From Hahella sp. HNIBRBA332 (lineage in GTDB: Bacteria > Pseudomonadota > Gammaproteobacteria > Pseudomonadales > Oleiphilaceae): a DNA stretch of 64,000 nucleotides. The position numbers and the translations under genes were made by a program. Shown piece after piece: positions 41,862 to 52,500 of this stretch. The notes beneath the pieces were generated by a model. That model made no database searches. It was not told the DNA's origin and saw nothing but the letters and a program-made list of their open reading frames with translations. The stretch spans positions 1,736,001-1,800,000 of the forward strand of contig NZ_CP132203.1 of the NCBI RefSeq assembly GCF_030719035.1, written 5' to 3'. Each line of letters opens with the position of its first letter. The stretch's first letter is position 1.

Positions 41862-43431
41862 CGCGGTGGCCATGCCCAATGCGCTCAGCCCTGACTTATT
41901 GTCGGCCTGCCAGTGGAAAATCAACGAGCTATGGGGTCTGCATTATCCTCAGGAACGCTGGTCTGATCTGGAGCGGCACCTCAAACTGGCCGCCCTGGAT
42001 CTTGGTTACGACGAACCATCTGCGTTCGCCCGCGCGCTGCTCTACGACCAAATTGATGCAGCGCAGAAGGTGCGCCTGGCCACAGAGCTGGCGGTGGGCG
42101 AGACCTATTTTTTGCGCGATCCCGCCTGTTATCAGCACCTGATTCATCATTTCCTTATTCCTTTGCTTGATCAACGCCGCCGCAATGGCCAGAAACGCCT
42201 GCGCATCTGGAGCGCAGGCTGCTGCAGCGGCGAGGAAGCATACAGCCTGGCGATTCTGTTGGAAGGCCTGCTGCCTGATATCCGCGATTGGCGTGTTGAA
42301 CTCATGGCCACGGATTTGGTGGCGGAATTTGTGGAGAAGGCGCAAAGCGGCAGCTACAGCGCCTGGTCGTTCCGTCAGGTCGACCCGCAATGGCGCGCCC
42401 GGTATTTCAGCCAGAGCGGCGCTAATCAGTGGACGATTCATGATCGCTTCCGGCGGCGCGTCGATTTCTTTCAGTTGAATCTGGCGCAGTCAGTTTTTCC
42501 CGACGAGAAACGAGGACTGTGCGACTGTGACGTGATTTTGTGTCGCAACGTGTTGATGTATTTCTCCCCCTCACAAGCGGCGGCGGTGCTGGACCGTTTG
42601 CAGCGCACCCTGAGCCCGGGCGGGGTATTGTTGCTATCGCCGGTGGAGAGCGTGATCTGCCAATGGGCCGGGAAGAAAGTGCACAACTGGCCGGAGGCGG
42701 TATGTCTGCGGCGGCAGGGTGAAGAGACGCGTTGGAGTCAAGCCGCGTGGGAACCCGCTGGCCCAGACCTGCAAGCGATGAATGCGCTTTCGGGACGGAC
42801 TGAGCAGCATGCCAGACGCACGACGGCCGTGGATATCTCGTTAGCGGCGTCTGTTGTATCCAATACTCAGGAAAGGAAAGCCGTCTCGCGAGAGCAACAG
42901 GCGTCTGATGCGGACAATGAATGGCGCCGGGGACAAGAGGCTTATAGCGAAGGCGATTATGACGCCGCCGTGCGATTTTTGGAACGCTTTACTGCCTGCA
43001 CAGGCCTATCGCTGCGTCAGCAGGCGGACGCCGCCATTCTCATCGCCCGCAGCCACGCCAACCGTCATCGCATACAAGAGGCGGAAGACTGGGCTAATCA
43101 GGCCATTCGATTGGATCGGTTGCAGCCGGCCGCCTATTGGCTGTTGGCGTCTTTGCATATTGGACGTTCTGAGCGTCGCCAGGCGTTGGAGGCGCTGATT
43201 CGGGTGATCTATCTGCAACCGGATTTCATTATGGCCCACTATCTCAGCGGCATTTTGTGTATGCGATTGGGGCAACCTGAGCGCGCTTTGCGCTGTCTGC
43301 GAAACTGCAGGGAGCTGCTGGCGTCCGTGGCGCCGGAGCAGCCACTGGAGGAAGGGGAAGGGCTGACGGCGGGAGATCTGCTGGAACTGGTGCGAGGCGC
43401 GTTTGACGATATCGCCGGCGATATCAAATGA
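41836..43431 (+). CDS. CheR-type MCP methyltransferase with C-terminal TPRs (WspC-like)
   Basis: The product is 531 residues if it starts at the ATG at 41836, which has GAGGAA about eight bases upstream. ATGs at 41851 and 41854 overlap the cheW stop and are alternatives. The N-terminal helical domain and the SAM-binding domain (LRIWSAGCCSGEEAYSLAILL, ELMATDLVAEFVEKA, CDVILCRNVLMYF) are typical of CheR. After a linker, residues ~370-510 are TPR-like (GQEAYSEGDYDAAVRFLERF, AYWLLASLHIGRSERR). WspC also has a TPR tail. It would methylate Glu residues of the receptor at 44079. Confidence 0.9.
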   Translation: MRSLSMMSDAVAMPNALSPDLLSACQWKINELWGLHYPQERWSDLERHLKLAALDLGYDEPSAFARALLYDQIDAAQKVRLATELAVGETYFLRDPACYQHLIHHFLIPLLDQRRRNGQKRLRIWSAGCCSGEEAYSLAILLEGLLPDIRDWRVELMATDLVAEFVEKAQSGSYSAWSFRQVDPQWRARYFSQSGANQWTIHDRFRRRVDFFQLNLAQSVFPDEKRGLCDCDVILCRNVLMYFSPSQAAAVLDRLQRTLSPGGVLLLSPVESVICQWAGKKVHNWPEAVCLRRQGEETRWSQAAWEPAGPDLQAMNALSGRTEQHARRTTAVDISLAASVVSNTQERKAVSREQQASDADNEWRRGQEAYSEGDYDAAVRFLERFTACTGLSLRQQADAAILIARSHANRHRIQEAEDWANQAIRLDRLQPAAYWLLASLHIGRSERRQALEALIRVIYLQPDFIMAHYLSGILCMRLGQPERALRCLRNCRELLASVAPEQPLEEGEGLTAGDLLELVRGAFDDIAGDIK

Positions 43432-43472
43432 GGCGTATTGCGCCTGAAGGACTGTAAGGAAGGAGGGCGGAG

Positions 43473-44075
43473 TTGAAAGGTTCAACTTACACCGACTGGG
43501 AAGCGTTAAAGCGCAATCTGCAGCAGGTGGAGCAGTTTCTGGCGAATGAGTTCAATCCGTCGCCGGATTCCGCCAGAGCGCGGCTGCAGGAGCGCGCGCG
43601 CGAGTTGGCGGAGCCGGAGAAGGAAGAAGACGAGTCGGACCGCATGGAAGCCCTGGTGTTTGAGCTGGCTCAGGAAGTTTACGCCCTGGAGCCGGAGTTT
43701 ATCGCGGAAGTCACGCCACTTAAGCCGCCGACGCCTATTCCCTGTACGCCTCCCTATGTGCTGGGAGTGATCGGCGTGCGTGGGCGCATCGTATCAGTGT
43801 TAGACCTTCGCGTGTTCTTCGATCTGCCGTTGAAAGGCCTTTCGGATCGTAATTCTGTCGTTGTGTTGTCGCAGGAAGGCCGTGAATTCGGACTGCTGAC
43901 CGACCGGGTGACCGGCATTCGCATATTATCGCGGAAGCGCCTGAACACCCGGCTTGAGCATTTGAGCGGTGTGCGCAAAGAATATCTGCTGGGGGTGACT
44001 CCCTCCCACTGGGCGGTGCTTGATGCATACAAGTTACTTCATGACGCCCGATTGATCGTCAACGACAGGATATAG
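43473..44075 (+). CDS. CheW-type coupling protein (WspD-like)
   Basis: The product has 200 residues. The start is a TTG at 43473 with a near-consensus AAGGAGGG ahead of it. A charged ~50-residue N-terminal extension precedes the CheW domain (LVFELAQEVYALEPEFIAEV, YVLGVIGVRGRIVSVLDLRVFF, FGLLTDRVTGIRILSRK). A second CheW in the operon is characteristic of Wsp (WspB and WspD). It ends three bases before the receptor gene. Confidence 0.88.
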   Translation: MKGSTYTDWEALKRNLQQVEQFLANEFNPSPDSARARLQERARELAEPEKEEDESDRMEALVFELAQEVYALEPEFIAEVTPLKPPTPIPCTPPYVLGVIGVRGRIVSVLDLRVFFDLPLKGLSDRNSVVVLSQEGREFGLLTDRVTGIRILSRKRLNTRLEHLSGVRKEYLLGVTPSHWAVLDAYKLLHDARLIVNDRI

Positions 44076-44078
44076 GAT

Positions 44079-45824
44079 ATGTTCTATCGCAACCTGAAGA
44101 CCGCCAATAAGCTGATTCTGGCATTCAGCTCCATCGCAGTGATTGTGGTGGGCTCCTTGATCATCGCTTTCCAGGGGCTGCAGCAGATTCAGCAGTCGCA
44201 ACAGCAAATTTTCGACGACCAGTTCGCCCAGCACATGCGCATCAAGGACTTAATGATCAACATCAACGAGAATCGGGCGTTGATGTTGAAAATGGTGATG
44301 CAGCGCGGCGCCGGCGGCGTGCTGCTGGATGAGGTCAAGCGCAGCAGTTTGCAGGGAGAGAAGTTATTGGGTGAGCTCAATGCCGACGCGGTGCGCGCCA
44401 GTGAAGCTCAAGGGTTGTTGCAGAAATTGCGGGATCAGTGGATGGCGTTTTCCAGCACCCGGGAGAAAACCATTATTCCATTGATAGCGTCCGGCGATTT
44501 TGACGCCGCCGCGACGGTATTGACCAACGAGCAGGCGGAGCGCATCACGCAGATACGCGAGCTGGGCGAACAGATTATTCACTTGGGCGAACGCAATATT
44601 CAGCAGGCTCTGGCGGAGTCAGAAGCGACGGTGGAGGAGCAACGACGGACCATCATTATTGTCATTGCAGTGATATTGGCGCTGATGGCGGCCATCGTGT
44701 GGTTGACCTCTAAAGCGATTGCGGGCCCTCTGGCCGATCTGACGCAATGGGCGGAACAGATCGCGGAGGGCGATTTGATGTACGGAAGGGAATTCGAGAA
44801 ACGGGAAGACGAAGTCGGCATGCTGAGTCAGGCGTTCAGCCGTATGGGAGAGTATCTGCGCGAACTGGCGAAAACTTCCGAAGCCATCACCAAGGGAGAC
44901 CTGACAGTGAGCGTCACGCCTCGTTCAGGGCGGGATATTTTAGGCAATGCGTTTTCCGCCATGATCAACAATTTGCAGAGCCTCACCGCCGACTTGAAAG
45001 AAGGGGTGGCGGTGCTCTCCACCGCAAGTCAGGAAATTATGGCGTCAACCGGGCAGGTCGCCGCCAGCGCCCAGGAAACCGCCACCGCCATCAGCGAAAT
45101 CACCACTACGGTGGAAGAAGTCAAACAAACGGCCTCCGTATCCAACCAGAAAGCCAAGCATGTCACTGAGGCCGCGCAACGCACCCTGCAGGTGTCCCAG
45201 GACGGACGCAAGGCGGTGGAGGCGACTCAGGACAGCATGAGCCAAATCCGGCAACAGATGCATGCCGTGGCGGAAAGCATCGTACGTTTGAGCGAGCAGA
45301 GTCAGGCCATTGCAGAGATAGTCGCTACGGTTAACGATCTGGCGGAGCAGTCTAACCTGTTGGGGGTCAACGCCTCCATTGAAGCGGTCAAGTCCGGCGA
45401 ACAGGGGCGTGGTTTTTCAGTGGTGGCGCAGGAAGTGAAAACCCTGGCGGATCAGTCCAAACAGGCTACCGGTCAGGTGCGCAACATCCTCAATGATATC
45501 CAGCGCGCCATGAATAAGGCGGTGATGGTGGCGGAACAGAGCAGTAAGGCGGTGGATGGCGGTTACCAGCAGGCGCAGCTGTCTGGGGACGCCATTCGCA
45601 TGCTGGCGGACAGTATCGAAGAATCTTCCGGCGCAGCGCTGCAGATCGCGGCTTCCAGCCAGCAGCAACTGGTGGGAATGGATCAGGTGGCGAGCGCGAT
45701 GGAGAGCATCAAGAAAGCCAGCCAGGACAATGTGGAGGGCACCAAACAGGCGGAGCAGGCGGCGCGTAATCTGCATCAATTGGGATTGCGCATGCAGAAT
45801 CGGATTGCGCAGTTCAATGCCTGA
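44079..45824 (+). CDS. Methyl-accepting chemotaxis protein (WspA-like receptor)
   Basis: The product has 581 residues. TM1 near residues 12-32 (LAFSSIAVIVVGSLIIAF), a four-helix-bundle periplasmic domain to about 188, and TM2 near 191-212 (IIIVIAVILALMAAIVWL). HAMP follows, then a long signalling coiled coil. The hairpin tip reads AEQSNLLGVNASIEAVKSGEQGRGFSVVAQEV. No C-terminal CheR-docking pentapeptide is seen, which fits the TPR-bearing CheR partner. The ligand or physical stimulus is unknown; WspA responds to surface contact. Confidence 0.92.
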   Translation: MFYRNLKTANKLILAFSSIAVIVVGSLIIAFQGLQQIQQSQQQIFDDQFAQHMRIKDLMININENRALMLKMVMQRGAGGVLLDEVKRSSLQGEKLLGELNADAVRASEAQGLLQKLRDQWMAFSSTREKTIIPLIASGDFDAAATVLTNEQAERITQIRELGEQIIHLGERNIQQALAESEATVEEQRRTIIIVIAVILALMAAIVWLTSKAIAGPLADLTQWAEQIAEGDLMYGREFEKREDEVGMLSQAFSRMGEYLRELAKTSEAITKGDLTVSVTPRSGRDILGNAFSAMINNLQSLTADLKEGVAVLSTASQEIMASTGQVAASAQETATAISEITTTVEEVKQTASVSNQKAKHVTEAAQRTLQVSQDGRKAVEATQDSMSQIRQQMHAVAESIVRLSEQSQAIAEIVATVNDLAEQSNLLGVNASIEAVKSGEQGRGFSVVAQEVKTLADQSKQATGQVRNILNDIQRAMNKAVMVAEQSSKAVDGGYQQAQLSGDAIRMLADSIEESSGAALQIAASSQQQLVGMDQVASAMESIKKASQDNVEGTKQAEQAARNLHQLGLRMQNRIAQFNA

Positions 45825-45932
45825 GCGACACCAAATGCGCGCTGGCTTGAGGCTTTGGAAAAGGCTTTGCTGGGCGGGAAATAATGGGGATCGGACAGAG
45901 ACGTTGGTCGGGCATGCAGGGTGGAAAGACGT

Positions 45933-48356
45933 ATGCAGGACAGAAATGAAGCGCTGAAGAAGCGGTTGCTGGAGGCTTTCCGTATGGAAGCCGGCGATCG
46001 CATGCGAATCCTGGCGGATGCCTTCGCCATGCCTGCTGACGCCTTCGACACTGCGCTGGTGGAAAGCGTATTCCGGGAGGTGCATAGCCTCAAAGGCGCC
46101 GCCAGAGCGGTATCCCTGGGAGCGGTGGAGAAACTCTGCCAGGCCTGGGAAACGCTGCTTGCTGATATCAAACGTAGCGGCGCTGGCGTCAGCGAAACGC
46201 AGCTCAGCGTCAATCGTAAGTGCCATGGTCTGTTGCGTCGGTTAATGGCGGACGCGGCCGCTATCCCCAATGACCAGCTCACGGATTTCTGCCGGCGCAT
46301 CGAACGGGGCGAAGATCTGGCAGGTCCGGATCCTGCCGAGCGTCAGGCTCAGGATCTGACCTCAGACGACACTGAGCCGCCCGTGCAGGAAGAATCGAAA
46401 GTCTCCCTGCCGCCAGTTGAAGTCAGCCCCGCCCCCGCGTCAGTTTCAGCCCAACCCATAGAGGAAGAGGTCGCCGAGTCAAACGAAACCGTATCGTCGA
46501 ATGAGACGGGGCGGCAAACTATGCGTCGGCAGTCTCCCGAGCTGGCCGGGTTGACGGGCGGCAGCGGTATGTTGCGTATCAAGGCGGAGCATCTGGATGA
46601 ACTGATGTATCAGGTTGAGGACTTGCAGCAGGCCAAGCTGGAGGCGACGCAAGCCTGTTTAATGCTGAAAGAGGCGGTGGCCGGGTTCACGGAATGGCGC
46701 AAGCATCGGCATGAAATCACCACCGCCGCCCGTCAGTTACGGACGCATATCGAGCACGAGGCTGAACGTCAGGCGAGCCGCGATCAGGTGTTGGCGTCGA
46801 TGGAGCGAGAACAACAGATCCTGATTGACTTCAGCGTCTGGGCGTCGGACTTCCTGGGGCAGTGGGAATACCGGCTCAGCCAGTTGGCCAAAACTTCAGA
46901 AAAAGTCGCCAGAGGCGTGGCCACGGTTGCGGACGGCATGCATTCGCAGATGCAGGCGGTGCTGCTGTTGCCTTGTTCTATGCTAGTGGAAGGCCTGCCG
47001 GCCATGGTGCAGGACATTGCGGACGCCCTGGGTAAAAAAGTGCGCCTGCGCTACTCAGGAGAAACGTTACAAGTGGACAAGCGAGTGCTGGATGAGCTGA
47101 AGAGTCCGCTGCAACACATGCTGCGTAACGCCGTTGATCATGGCGTGGAGACGCCCGCGCGCCGCCGTGAGCTGGGTAAAGCGGAATGCGCGCAAATCGA
47201 ACTGGATTTCATGCAGGAAAATGCTGGCCTGTTTGTGGTGAGAATTCGCGATGATGGCGTTGGTTTCGACCCCGTTAAACTGAAAACCAAAGCCATCGCC
47301 CAGAAGGTGCTGGATGAGGACAAAGCCGCCGCGATGAGCGACAAAGACGCGGCGCAACTGGCGTTCACTTCCGGTGTGTCCACCAGCAACATCATAACCG
47401 ACCTGTCCGGACGCGGTTTGGGATTAGCCATCGTTCGCGAGAAGGTAGAGCGCCTTGGCGGCCGCATCCATTTGGAAACGACGCCTGGTAGCGGGTCCAC
47501 CATCACGCTGCAGGCGCCGACCAGTATGGCGACCTATCGGGCGTTGTTGGTGCGAGTGGAGGACCAGTTGATGGCGATTCCCGCGCAGTCGGTGGAGCGG
47601 GTGCTGCGTCTGCCCCAGGAAGAAGTCAAAAGCGTGGAAAACCGGCTTTCCTTTACTTTGCATAACGAAGCTAATCCGCTGTGGCGGCTATCGGATATTC
47701 TCGGGCTGGGCGCTTCCGCCTCCGCGCCGGACAAGGCCGCTTGCGTGCAAGTGGCGGTGATGAGCGTCAACGGCGATCGCTTTGGTCTGATGGTGGACGA
47801 AGTCATCGGCGATCACGAAGTGATTATCAAACCGCTGGGGCCTCAGCTACTGCGCGTGCGTAATATTCTTGGCGCGACGCAGATAGGGGACGGCCGCATC
47901 GTGCCTATCCTGCATCCGTTTGATCTTTATAAAAGCGCCTGCAATACAGACTCCGCGCCGCTCCAGATGGGGGACATGGAGGAGCTGCGCCGGCGTAAGC
48001 GCATTTTGGTCGCGGAAGACTCCGTGACGTCGCGGGGATTATTGAAAACCATCCTGGAAAGCGCCGGCTATGAAGCCGTAACCGCCAACGACGGCGTTGA
48101 GGCCTGGGAAGCGCTGAAACAGGGCGCATTCGATCTGATGGTGTCGGATATCGAAATGCCTCGTCTGGATGGTTTCGGATTAACCGCGAAGGTGCGCGCA
48201 GACCGCCGCTTCGCGGAGTTGCCGGTAGTGTTGGTCACCGCTTTGCAGAGCCCTGAGGACAAAGAGCGGGGCATGGAGGCGGGCGCCAACGCCTATATCG
48301 TAAAAAGCGGTTTTGATCAGGCCAATTTGCTGGAGATTATCCGCCAGTTGCTCTGA
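45933..48356 (+). CDS. CheA-type hybrid kinase with C-terminal receiver (WspE-like)
   Basis: The product is 807 residues from the ATG at 45933; a GTG at 45921 has no ribosome-binding site. The HPt domain carries His51 in REVHSLKGAARAV. After a Pro/Glu-rich linker come the dimerisation and ATPase domains (HMLRNAVDHGVETPARR, IRDDGVGFD, GRGLGLAIVREKVERLGG) and a CheW-like domain. A C-terminal receiver follows (RILVAEDSVTSRGLL, phospho-Asp in LMVSDIEMPRLDG, VLVTAL, YIVKSGF). This is the WspE layout. It should phosphorylate the receiver of CheB and that of the protein at 49513. Confidence 0.92.
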   Translation: MQDRNEALKKRLLEAFRMEAGDRMRILADAFAMPADAFDTALVESVFREVHSLKGAARAVSLGAVEKLCQAWETLLADIKRSGAGVSETQLSVNRKCHGLLRRLMADAAAIPNDQLTDFCRRIERGEDLAGPDPAERQAQDLTSDDTEPPVQEESKVSLPPVEVSPAPASVSAQPIEEEVAESNETVSSNETGRQTMRRQSPELAGLTGGSGMLRIKAEHLDELMYQVEDLQQAKLEATQACLMLKEAVAGFTEWRKHRHEITTAARQLRTHIEHEAERQASRDQVLASMEREQQILIDFSVWASDFLGQWEYRLSQLAKTSEKVARGVATVADGMHSQMQAVLLLPCSMLVEGLPAMVQDIADALGKKVRLRYSGETLQVDKRVLDELKSPLQHMLRNAVDHGVETPARRRELGKAECAQIELDFMQENAGLFVVRIRDDGVGFDPVKLKTKAIAQKVLDEDKAAAMSDKDAAQLAFTSGVSTSNIITDLSGRGLGLAIVREKVERLGGRIHLETTPGSGSTITLQAPTSMATYRALLVRVEDQLMAIPAQSVERVLRLPQEEVKSVENRLSFTLHNEANPLWRLSDILGLGASASAPDKAACVQVAVMSVNGDRFGLMVDEVIGDHEVIIKPLGPQLLRVRNILGATQIGDGRIVPILHPFDLYKSACNTDSAPLQMGDMEELRRRKRILVAEDSVTSRGLLKTILESAGYEAVTANDGVEAWEALKQGAFDLMVSDIEMPRLDGFGLTAKVRADRRFAELPVVLVTALQSPEDKERGMEAGANAYIVKSGFDQANLLEIIRQLL

Positions 48357-48410
48357 TTTCAGGGGCGGGCGCAGGATGGCCTGTCGACAACGGGAGAAGA
48401 GGTGACAACG

Positions 48411-49463
48411 ATGGATGTGTTGATAGTGGACGACTCGCCTGTTATCAGACAGCTGCTGCGCCACATCATTGAAGAAGGTGGAATGCGGGTGATCGGTGAA
48501 GCGTCGAATGGCGCGGAAGCGCTGCGCTGTATCGCCAGACGCAGACCGGATGTGATCACTATGGATATTCACATGCCGGTGATGGATGGGTTGGAAGCGT
48601 CGCGAAGAATCATGGAGGAATACCCGACGCCAATTGTGGTGGTGACCGCCAGTTACAGTCTGGGAGACGCGGTGACCGCTATGCAGGTACTGGAGGCTGG
48701 CGCTATTACCGTTACGCCGAAGCCGCAGGGCCCCGGCCACCCGGATTTTGAGCGAGACGCGGAAGGCTTGGTGAGAACCATTCGCCTCATCAGCGAAGTC
48801 AAAGTGGTGAGGCGATTTCGTCGTGAAGAAAGGCGCACGACGACGCGGCCGCCGCCTTCAGTTGGGTTGGATCAGGACCATGAAGGCATACAGCCGGGCG
48901 TGATTGCGATCGGCGCATCCACCGGCGGCCCGGTGGCGTTGAAGGAGCTGCTACAGGCGATGTCGCGGAATACGTCTTGTCCGGTGCTGGTGGTGCAGCA
49001 TATATCGCCGGGTTTTCTGACCAGCTTTTGTGAGTGGCTCAATCAGGTGTCGGCGCTGCCGGTCAGCATCGGCGAGTATGGCGAGCGAGCGGAGCGAGGG
49101 CGAGTGTATCTGGCGCCGGACGGCTGCCACATGGAGGTGGATCGATCCTGCCGCATCAGTCTGGTGAATGGGGATCGCGACGAGACGCTGTGTCCGTCTG
49201 TGTCGCGTCTATTCAGCAGCGTCGCCAAAAACTTCGGCAGGAACGCGGTGGTCGTGTTGCTGTCGGGGATGGGGCGCGATGGCGCTGCGGAAATGGCGGA
49301 ACTGCATCGGCTGGGAGCCCTGACCATTGCGCAGGATCCCGCCACGGTCGTAGTGAACGGCATGCCAGGGGAGGCGGTGAAGCTGGGCGCGGCCCGGCAC
49401 GTATTGAGTCCTCCGCGCATCGCTGCGCTGCTAAACGAATTACCGGTACAAAGCTGCGTCTGA
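48411..49463 (+). CDS. cheB: CheB-type methylesterase (WspF-like)
   Basis: The product is 350 residues from the ATG at 48411, with AGAAGAGG eight bases upstream. The receiver has LIVDDSPVIRQLL and phospho-Asp in DVITMDIHMPVMDG. The esterase domain has the Ser motif IGASTGGPVALKELL, the His motif VLVVQHISPGF and the Asp motif LLSGMGRDGAAEMAELH. It would demethylate or deamidate the receptor. In Pseudomonas, loss of WspF locks Wsp on. Confidence 0.94.
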   Translation: MDVLIVDDSPVIRQLLRHIIEEGGMRVIGEASNGAEALRCIARRRPDVITMDIHMPVMDGLEASRRIMEEYPTPIVVVTASYSLGDAVTAMQVLEAGAITVTPKPQGPGHPDFERDAEGLVRTIRLISEVKVVRRFRREERRTTTRPPPSVGLDQDHEGIQPGVIAIGASTGGPVALKELLQAMSRNTSCPVLVVQHISPGFLTSFCEWLNQVSALPVSIGEYGERAERGRVYLAPDGCHMEVDRSCRISLVNGDRDETLCPSVSRLFSSVAKNFGRNAVVVLLSGMGRDGAAEMAELHRLGALTIAQDPATVVVNGMPGEAVKLGAARHVLSPPRIAALLNELPVQSCV

Positions 49464-49512
49464 TTTGCATATGCAACAAAGTCGTGGAGAAAACAACAAG
49501 AGAGTTGAAGTG

Positions 49513-52500
49513 ATGTTAACAGGAACAGAAATTCTCATTGTCGAAGACAGCCTGACTCAAGCCCTGCAACTGCAAATGCTGTTGGAGCAGAATAATTGCT
49601 CCGTCACGGTTGCGGAAAACGGCGTACAGGCCCTGAAATGCATAGCTGAACGCAGACCGACCATCATCGTGAGCGACATCATGATGCCGGAAATGGACGG
49701 TTACACCTTATGCCGGACGCTGAAGTCGGACCCTAAGACGGAATCCATTCCGGTCATCCTGGTCACCACGCTCACCGACCCGAAAGACGTGGTGCAGGGA
49801 CTGATCGCCGGCGCGGATAACTTCATCACCAAGCCCTATGACGAGAAGTATCTGCTGTCGCGCATCCGTTATTTCCTGGCCAACCTGGAGCACCGGGATC
49901 ACCAGCGGGTGAAGATGGGGATTGAAATTATTCTGGACGGAGAGCGTCACTTCATTAACTCCGCCCGCCAGCAGATTCTCGATCTGCTGATTTCCACTTA
50001 CGAAGAAGGCATCCGTCTCAATCGGGAACTGAAAGCCAAGCACGAAGAGCTCAGTCACACTCATTCGCTGATCAACAGCCTGTTTCATTTCACAGCGGGC
50101 TTGAGCGCAGCCAGCACGGAAAAGGACACCATTGAGCAAGGACTGGGGCAGGTGCTGGCGTTCCCGAACGTAATCGCCTCCTGGCTGTTGCTGGTGGATG
50201 CGGACCTGGAAGGCGGCGGCTGGCGCCTGGCGGGTTATCGCGGCGATAAGATCGACGCCGCGCAACTGGATCCTTGCGGCCGTGAGTGTCCGTGCCGGCA
50301 TGGCGTGATTAACGATGGCCTGACTGGCGCCGTGGATATCGCTGACTGCCCGGCGATGAAAGGGGTTTTTGTCAGCAATCATCATGCGACCATTCCCTTG
50401 CAATTGGGAGGCGATGTCATCGGCTTGCTCAACGTCGCCCGCACCGAAGGCGAGCCTTGGGTGGAGGAGCCGCTGCGTGCGCTACATTCCCTGGGGCATC
50501 AGTTCTCGGTCGCCCTGGGCCGGGCGAGACTGTTCGATAGCCTGGAAAGTCTGGTGGAGCAGCGCACCTCCGCTCTAAAAGAGGAAATGGCGGAAAAAGA
50601 GAGCGCACAGGAGCAACTTAACCTGCGTAACCGCGCTGTAGACGCAAGTGTTAACGCTATTATCATCGCCGACAAAAGCGAACCGGATAACCCCATTGTG
50701 TACGCTAACCCGGCCTTTGAACGCATTAGCGGTTACAACCTGGAAGATGTCACGGGACGAAACTTCCTGTTTTTGCTCGGCAAAGAAACCAGTCAACTGG
50801 GCATCGCGAACATCAAACGCGCGCTTAAATCCAATACCGAAGGCTACGCCTTGCTGAAGAACTATCGCAAAGACGGCACGCTGTTTTGGAGTGAGCTGAA
50901 AGTTGCTCCAGTCACGGACGCCAAAGGCGATGTCACCCACTTCGTCGCCATTTTGAATGACGTGACGGAATCCATTCAGTATCAGGAGCAACTGGAATAC
51001 AAGACCAACTACGACAACCTCACCGGGCTGCCTAACCGTAACCTGCTTAATGACCGTATTCAGCAGGCTATCGCCTATGCAGCGAGGCGCGACAAGGGCT
51101 TCGCGCTGGCGGTGTTCGACCTGGATAACTTCAAATATATCAATGACAGCATGGGCCATGAAACCGGCGATCTATTACTGAAAGAGGTGGCGGAATCCCT
51201 GCGCAGTTGTCTGCGGGAAGGCGATACGCTGGCGCGGCTGGGCGGGGATGAGTTCGTCATTCTGATGCATAAAGAGGAGCGCGACCGGCCTTTGGGGGTG
51301 ATGTTGAACCGTATCCAGCAACTGGTGGCGCAGCCCCGTCGTTTGAAAGACAAAGAAATTCTGGTCACGCCCAGCATTGGGGTCTGTCAGTATCCAGAAG
51401 ACGGAGAAGATGCTTCCACTTTGCTTAAAAATGCCGATACGGCCATGTACAAGGCCAAGGAGCGGGGGCGCAATCGCATCTGCAGTTATACCCAGGAAAT
51501 GAATGAGTCGATCCAGAAACGGGTGCAAATGGAACAGGACCTGCGACGCGGCATCGAAAATGGCGAGCTGGAGCTGTATTACCAACCGCAACTGGATCCT
51601 CATGGCGGCGGTGCTGTCGGACTGGAGGCGCTGGTGCGCTGGCGCAAGGGCGACCGCATGGTGCCGCCGCTGGAGTTTATTCCCATTGCGGAAGAAACCG
51701 GTCTGATCACCGAAGTGGACGCCTGGGTGCTGCGCGCCGCCTGTCTGCAACTAAAAATGTGGCGGGATCAGAAACAGCAGATGGTCCCCGTTTCCGTCAA
51801 TCTGTCGCCCCGGCAGTTCCAGGACGCCCATTGCGTCGAACTGGTGCGCAAAGTGCTGCAGGAATCCGATATTGAACCCGGCTGCCTCAAAATAGAGGTG
51901 ACGGAAAGCATGGTCATGCACAACGCGGAAGAGGCGTTGCGCACCATGACCCAGCTCAAAGCCATGGGCGTGCAACTGTCCATGGATGACTTCGGCACAG
52001 GGTATTCCTCCCTGAGTTACCTGAAGATGTTTCCTTTTGATCAGCTCAAGATCGATAAAAGCTTTGTTCGTAACGTCACCAATGATCCCCAGGAAGCGGC
52101 CATCATCCGCGTCATTATCGGCCTGGGCAAAACCCTGGGCATCAAAATCGTGGCGGAAGGCGTGGAAACCGTCGAACAGTACAGCTTCCTGGTGCGCGCC
52201 GGTTGCGATCTCATCCAAGGCTATTTCTACTCGCCGCCATTGCCCGTCGCCGCCTGCATGCACTTCCTGCAGGAAGATCATCTGTGGGGGAAAAAGCGTA
52301 AAGAAATAGAAGATGGTCCCCAAGCCAGAAGAATACTGATCGTCAACGACGACGAAACCATATTACGCGCCGTCTGCGGCGAACTCGGCCACGAAGGCTA
52401 CGATATCTTCGAAGCCCGCACCACGGCGGAAGCATTGCGTCTCCTCGCTGCCCACGAAATGCATGTCATCGTCACAGACCAATGCATGAAAGAAATAAAA